From Smittium mucronatum (lineage: Eukaryota > Kickxellomycota > Harpellomycetes > Harpellales > Legeriomycetaceae), in the NCBI GenBank assembly GCA_001953115.1, contig LSSL01002495.1, positions 1-23,240 on the forward strand: a stretch of 23,240 bases of DNA. Reading direction: 5' to 3'. The notes beneath the pieces were generated by a model that made no database searches, was not told the origin of the DNA, and saw only the letters and a list, made by a program, of their open reading frames with translations. Of this stretch, positions 18,305-23,240 are shown piece after piece (position 1 is the first letter of the stretch; each line of letters starts with the position of its first letter). The position numbers were made by a program, and so were the translations under genes.

Positions 18305-21300
18305 ACCTTTTATTTAAATATTATCCATATAGTATTTTCTACGATGGAGAAAATATATTTTTTCATTATATTATAGTAATAAAATACAAAAACTCAGAAA
18401 TAATTACTTTATTTAAATCTTATCGAGAAATTTTTATAATACTTGGATATATAATAAAAAAAATCAAATAAATTTTATTTCCCTAAAACTTTCTTTCAAT
18501 AAGTAATTTTTAATTTAAATTACTATCAAATAATTCATTAGAGGCTTAAAATTTACTATCTAGACAGATTTTAATATTTTTTTAATTGGTAATACTTTAA
18601 TTTCTCTTGGTTATAAGATCATAACTTAAATATCTATTATACTCTATTAACACGGTTTTAGAATACAAAAGTGGAAAATTTAGCACATAAAATATTAAAT
18701 TAGGCAAAAAATAACAATAATGATCTTATTATTTGCAGTTTTTTTGAAAATATCAAAAAAAATTGTATTAAATATGTGAAAAGTGATAAATTTTCAAATA
18801 AAAATTATTTCCAAAATTATTATTTTAAATTTTATTCAAAAAACTAATTTTTTTTTGCACTTACAAAAAATAGATTAATTAGATTAATTATTTATATTGT
18901 ATTTACCTATTATTAAAATTTTACCCTTATATCCATACATTCTTATGTTTTTACTTTAGTATAATTGAGATATGAATTGTAAAAAATAAAAAGATAAAAA
19001 ACCATTTCAAATATTAATTTCTTATTATTACTAAAAATACTGAATCAATTGATACACTGAAAAAAAAAAGTAATTTTATTTAATTTAAGCCCAATTCTAT
19101 CCTTAATAACTTTTAAAACTGTTGGAAAAATAAAATTAGAAAATATTGTAATTGTAAAAATATTTTTCATTATTTGGAATAAAAAATTTATATTAATTTT
19201 GAATCCATTATCAAATATTGAGAAATGATATGATGGAAAATTTTTGGTTTTAATAAAATTTTGACACAACTGAAACTTTATAGGAAAATATTGGATTATT
19301 ATCAGGAGAAATATTTTATTGAGTGTTGAATAACGAGAATATATAATAAATCAAATAATATTAAAAAAATATTTAGAGAGCCACAAGAACAATTTTTATA
19401 GAAGGAAAGGATCGAAATTAACATTTTCGGATCATTTTATTGGCACAATCGAAAATTCAAAACTTGACCACCTTAAACCTGATATATAATTAGCATATTT
19501 TTCCAGTTTAATAGAAAAAATATGGGTTATTATGTTTCAAAAATCTTATCAATTATTTTTAAAAGGAAAAGTATGTCTTATAACTCTACTTTCTATTTTA
19601 TTTTGGATTATTTTCAGGATACAATGTTTCTAATAATAGACAAAAAAAAAAAAAGGAAATTTCTATTCATAAATATCCTTAATAACTAGTGGTATATGAA
19701 AGAATTAATTCTGAACTTTTGGGGTTTTTATTGATGATTTCGAAAAAAATTAATGAATATAGAATTTAAATTGTGATTTTTAGATCTATTAATCAAATAA
19801 CAACTTTATTTTTGAATTTATATTTATAAAAAAAAGAGTGCATTAACTGATTCATACAGATATTAAATTTTTTATTTTTTCGATTCTGTTTTAAAAATAT
19901 CAAAAAAAAACTAAATTGAATGCAAAATACCATACAATTTTTTTTAAAAAAAAAAATCCTTAAAATAAAATTGTGATTAGATTGATACTTGAATTTCAAA
20001 TAGATGGAAACGTAAATTTATTTTTAAATTTTAAAGTTCGATTTTTATCAAGATATTATTATAAATTCATGAAAAAATAATAATCACTTAGAATAATAAA
20101 AATTAGAAATTAAAAAAAATAAAATAATTCGAGGAGAATTAATGTCATAAATTATTCGTTTTTTTTTTTCCGTTAAAAAGTATTTAAAATCGTGATAAAA
20201 ATTTAAATCTATAGCGATAAAGAATAAAATAAAAAAGGATATATGAATTCAAAAAATATTCATAATTTTTGAAAAAATAATTCAAAAGAGACATGTGTTG
20301 TGTAATCTTATAAATTATTCATAAAAAATAGACAAATAAAAATCTAATTAAATCAACTCTATTTGAATCTAATCGTGTTATTAAAAACCAATAAATAATA
20401 TATATTTCGAATTAAGTGTAAGGATCATGTTTATTATAAAGAAGAAGATATGATTACTACTAAAGGAATAAAAAAAAATTGAAACCATTAACTTCCAAAT
20501 AGTGGGAAGCTGGTTCTCTATTTAAACCTCTTGAGATCTGATTTATGTTTAATCTATGAAACATGGGGGTAAAATAATCAAAATACAATTAGAACATCGA
20601 TTTTTTTATTCCTAACCCAAATAGATCTAATTCAAGTTTCACAGTTGAAACATAGGGGTAATTTAATTTAATTTTAATTTAATCATTAAATCGAGTGGAA
20701 AAAAATGGCTTGGGTATAAAAGGGTAAATTTTAAATCATATTATGTTTAAATTTATAAACTTGATGCTAAATGAAATAAACCGTATTTAAGATTCAAATC
20801 TATACGATTTTAAATCTCTTTAAACCCTAAAAGCTCTTTTTTAACCACACAAAAGTGAGTATAAATGCCTTTTTTTAGAATATTTTTGAAATAAAACTCA
20901 AAAATTCTATACTTATATAGAATGTGTATAACCAATTTTTGTAAAATTTTATGGAATAAACATCAAACCCCTCCAAGTTTTAACAATCTAAAAATTTTCA
21001 TTTTGGCTTTGGTTTTGATGAAATTCAAGTCTGATTAGGATCAAATTACGCTAAACTAATAGATTATAACCTCATCCGAAAATTTGATAATGTTTTTAAT
21101 ATTTTAATTAGCCGATAATATTTATTAAACGATTAAACATAAATATTTTTTTAACATTTTTTGCTTAATCTAATTTAAATTTTACTAGCATACGTTTAAA
21201 TTGATTTATTTTACTCAATTTGACACATGAATTAATTTTTGTTTTTATTAGCACAATTTTATTTTTTTCAATCAAATTTGATTCGATTTTAAAATTTTCC

Positions 21301-23240
21301 AATTATATTTAATTGGTATAATGGAGATTATTTTCAAGCCCAAAGATTTTTTTACTGTTTGAAATATTTTTTAATTTCAAATTTATCGTTTCAAAACCAA
21401 AATTATTGAAAAAAAGTACTAGCTCTAATGAATTTTCAGCATTTTTAAAATAATATATTTTTTTATTGAATTTTAATATTGAACCAACCAATACCTTTAT
21501 GTCTTATATTAGTGCAATAATACCATATTAAGAAAATGTAAAATTTTAATAAAAAAGATCTGCTCATAAAGAAATTAACCATATTTTTATATTTTTATTG
21601 GATATTTAATGATTAAATATAAATTTGGCTAATGTTTTAGACAGGAAAAAAAATCTGGTCTAAAGAATAATCGAGCATTTGTGAATTTTTTTTTAGAAAT
21701 TAAAAATCATTCGTATGAAAAAATTACACGCTTATAGAAATCTTTTCCATTTCAAAATCAAAAATTTCATTAATTTTTAAATGATTCATTTATAATTAAT
21801 TGGATTAAATAAAAATTTTCACGGGGTTATAATGCATCTCTCGAAACCAATAATATATATATATATTATTCAAATATATTCAAATGATCGGTTTATATGA
21901 CATTTATTCCCAAATAAGTAAAAAAAAATCTTAATTTTATTATGATAAGGTTTTATAATAAAATTCAATCAAATAAAGACATCATTGATAGTACTAAATT
22001 GCATTAACTAAACTAACAATTAAAACAAAAGTTATTATTGAAAATGTATTATCCTATAATTTTTTAAAAAGTTAAAAAATCTCTCAATCTACAGAAAATT
22101 TTTTTCACTATAGTCATGGATTATGATAGCCAATAATCAAGTTTTTTCTTATATTAATCACATCGATTTTTTTATAAAATCATTCATATTTCACATAAAT
22201 TGTTTCTATTCTTATTTTGATAGCTTTAGAAGCTGATTAATTTAATATCTTGGGTATTATATTTTAGAATATTTGATTTAAGTGAAATGATATGCATTAT
22301 AGAAATCTTGTTTCAAAAAAATAGGATGAATGATTCAAATAACATTCTAATTATTTTATAAAAACTGAAAGATTTTATTTAAATATAAAAAAGAGTATTT
22401 ACAATTAAATAATATTGTGCATCCTTAAAATGTAAACCCCACCCTCCCAAAAATTAAATAATATGTCTCTAAAAAGAAAAAAACCCTCCAGTAATTATTA
22501 AATATTTCTCTAAAAATTAATGGGTAAATTCCAAAAATAAATAAATTTACGAATTATTGTCAAAACTAGTCTTTTTTTTTTGATTCTTTAATTTACAAAT
22601 AGAATCGATTAATTCGACTTATTAATAAAATCAATGATTATTAGCCACAATAATTTAGCTCCTGTTGGAATTATATTTTATTGGTTAAAATCAATCCGCA
22701 CAATTTACGGTTCAGTTTTAAAATTTTAAAGTGGAGAAATCGCAACTCTACAAATTCTAAATATGCTTCCGAATGAATAGGAGATACTTTCAAAGACCTT
22801 CAAATCTTCGAAAAATACTTTAAATATATGAGAGAAATAAAGAAAAATAATAATAGAGATATAATCACCCAAAGATTTTTTCGAAGTCAGTTTTGGATAA
22901 ATTTCATCCGATAAAGACATAAACTTAATATAAAAACTTTATCTAAGCAATTAAAGGTACCTAATATACATATATTTATTGAATGTGAGTTTTTTTTAAT
23001 TTTTAATCACTTTTATATTTAATGCTTAGTTATTATAGCAGCTTTTCTGTAGACCATATGTTCCGATAAAGATTTTTTAGAATCTCTGAACACAAAAAAA
23101 ATCCAGGAAATTATCAAAACTGAAATCAGTACTTATTTATTTTAAACTGTATTTGCAATAAAATAGAACCAAAAAGACAAATTAATACAGAAATTGACCC
23201 AGTAAAATGTAGTTATTTTTTAAATGAAAGTATTTTCTAC
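18305..23240. other. AT-rich gene-free stretch to right edge
   Basis: About 4.9 kb with no convincing gene. The sequence is mostly A/T runs. A short GC-richer stretch at 22720-22920 contains an ATG frame of 64 codons on the minus strand without recognisable motifs. Near 20557-20661 a 16-base word (TGAAACATGGGGGTAA, second copy with one change) appears twice. A TATAAA occurs near 20718 with no gene after it. An (AT)7 run lies at 21853-21866. Confidence 0.65.
20557..20661 (+). repeat. Dispersed 16-bp direct repeat
   Basis: TGAAACATGGGGGTAA at 20557-20572 recurs at 20646-20661 with one substitution (G to A). The copies are 89 bases apart. The GGGG core makes it stand out from the AT background. 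It may be a remnant of a duplicated segment or of an element, and no function can be read from it. Confidence 0.6.

Noticed and set aside
18247..18471. 74-codon plus-strand frame
   Set aside because: It starts inside the tRNA-Pro gene and continues into AT-rich DNA.
22726..22920. 64-codon minus-strand ATG frame in a slightly GC-richer spot
   Set aside because: I considered a decayed reverse-transcriptase fragment because of a loose hydrophobic-then-helical pattern, but the catalytic YxDD motif is absent and the resemblance is too weak to call.
1..23240. CRISPR array or prokaryotic operon features
   Set aside because: There are no regularly spaced repeats, no ribosome-binding-site-led gene runs, and the only protein gene has spliceosomal introns.
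1..23240. Mitochondrial origin suggested by extreme AT content and hairpins
   Set aside because: A nuclear-type tRNA with A and B boxes and T4 terminator, and an F-BAR/RhoGAP gene with GT-AG introns and the standard code, point to nuclear DNA.

Overview
The window looks like nuclear DNA from a very AT-rich fungus. By eye the non-coding parts run at roughly 12-20% G+C, and the one clear gene is near one third G+C. The fungal assignment rests on this gene. It has an F-BAR/DEP/RhoGAP architecture, which I know from fungal Rgd2-type Rho GTPase-activating proteins, and it carries four short spliceosomal introns (61-97 nt) with yeast-like branch points (TACTAAT, CTAAC). I cannot name the species. 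Early-diverging fungi or AT-rich yeasts fit, and so does an AT-rich block in another fungal genome.

Layout. Bases 1-410 are a compositionally distinct block (about 40-45% G+C) with several inverted repeats and no recognised gene. From about 411 to 10580 there is roughly 10 kb of gene-free AT-rich DNA with simple repeats, a G12 tract and a few G/C-paired foldback candidates. The minus-strand RGD2-like gene occupies 13809 to 10581. Five exons can be joined with every reading phase agreeing, giving 973 codons plus a stop. Upstream of its start (13.9-15.3 kb) is a region less AT-rich than the rest of the intergenic DNA. It holds a 38-bp tandem duplication, repeated ATGCCGA-type motifs, many CCAAT boxes and a run of unusually strong hairpins. 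From about 15.3 kb to the right edge the sequence is AT-rich and gene-poor, interrupted by one intact tRNA-Pro(CGG) at 18228-18299.

How the parts relate. Only the RhoGAP gene and the tRNA are certain. The RhoGAP protein should couple membrane curvature (F-BAR) and membrane recruitment (DEP) to Rho/Cdc42 GTPase control. Its GAP domain lacks the usual arginine finger and the usual Lys and Asn partners at the positions where I would place them. The most interesting unexplained signals are the hairpin cluster at 14835-15014 and separate GC-enriched foldbacks at 2766-2859, 9363-9399 and 10160-10334. They may be unannotated structured RNAs, but that is inference, because short hairpins are frequent by chance in DNA this AT-rich.
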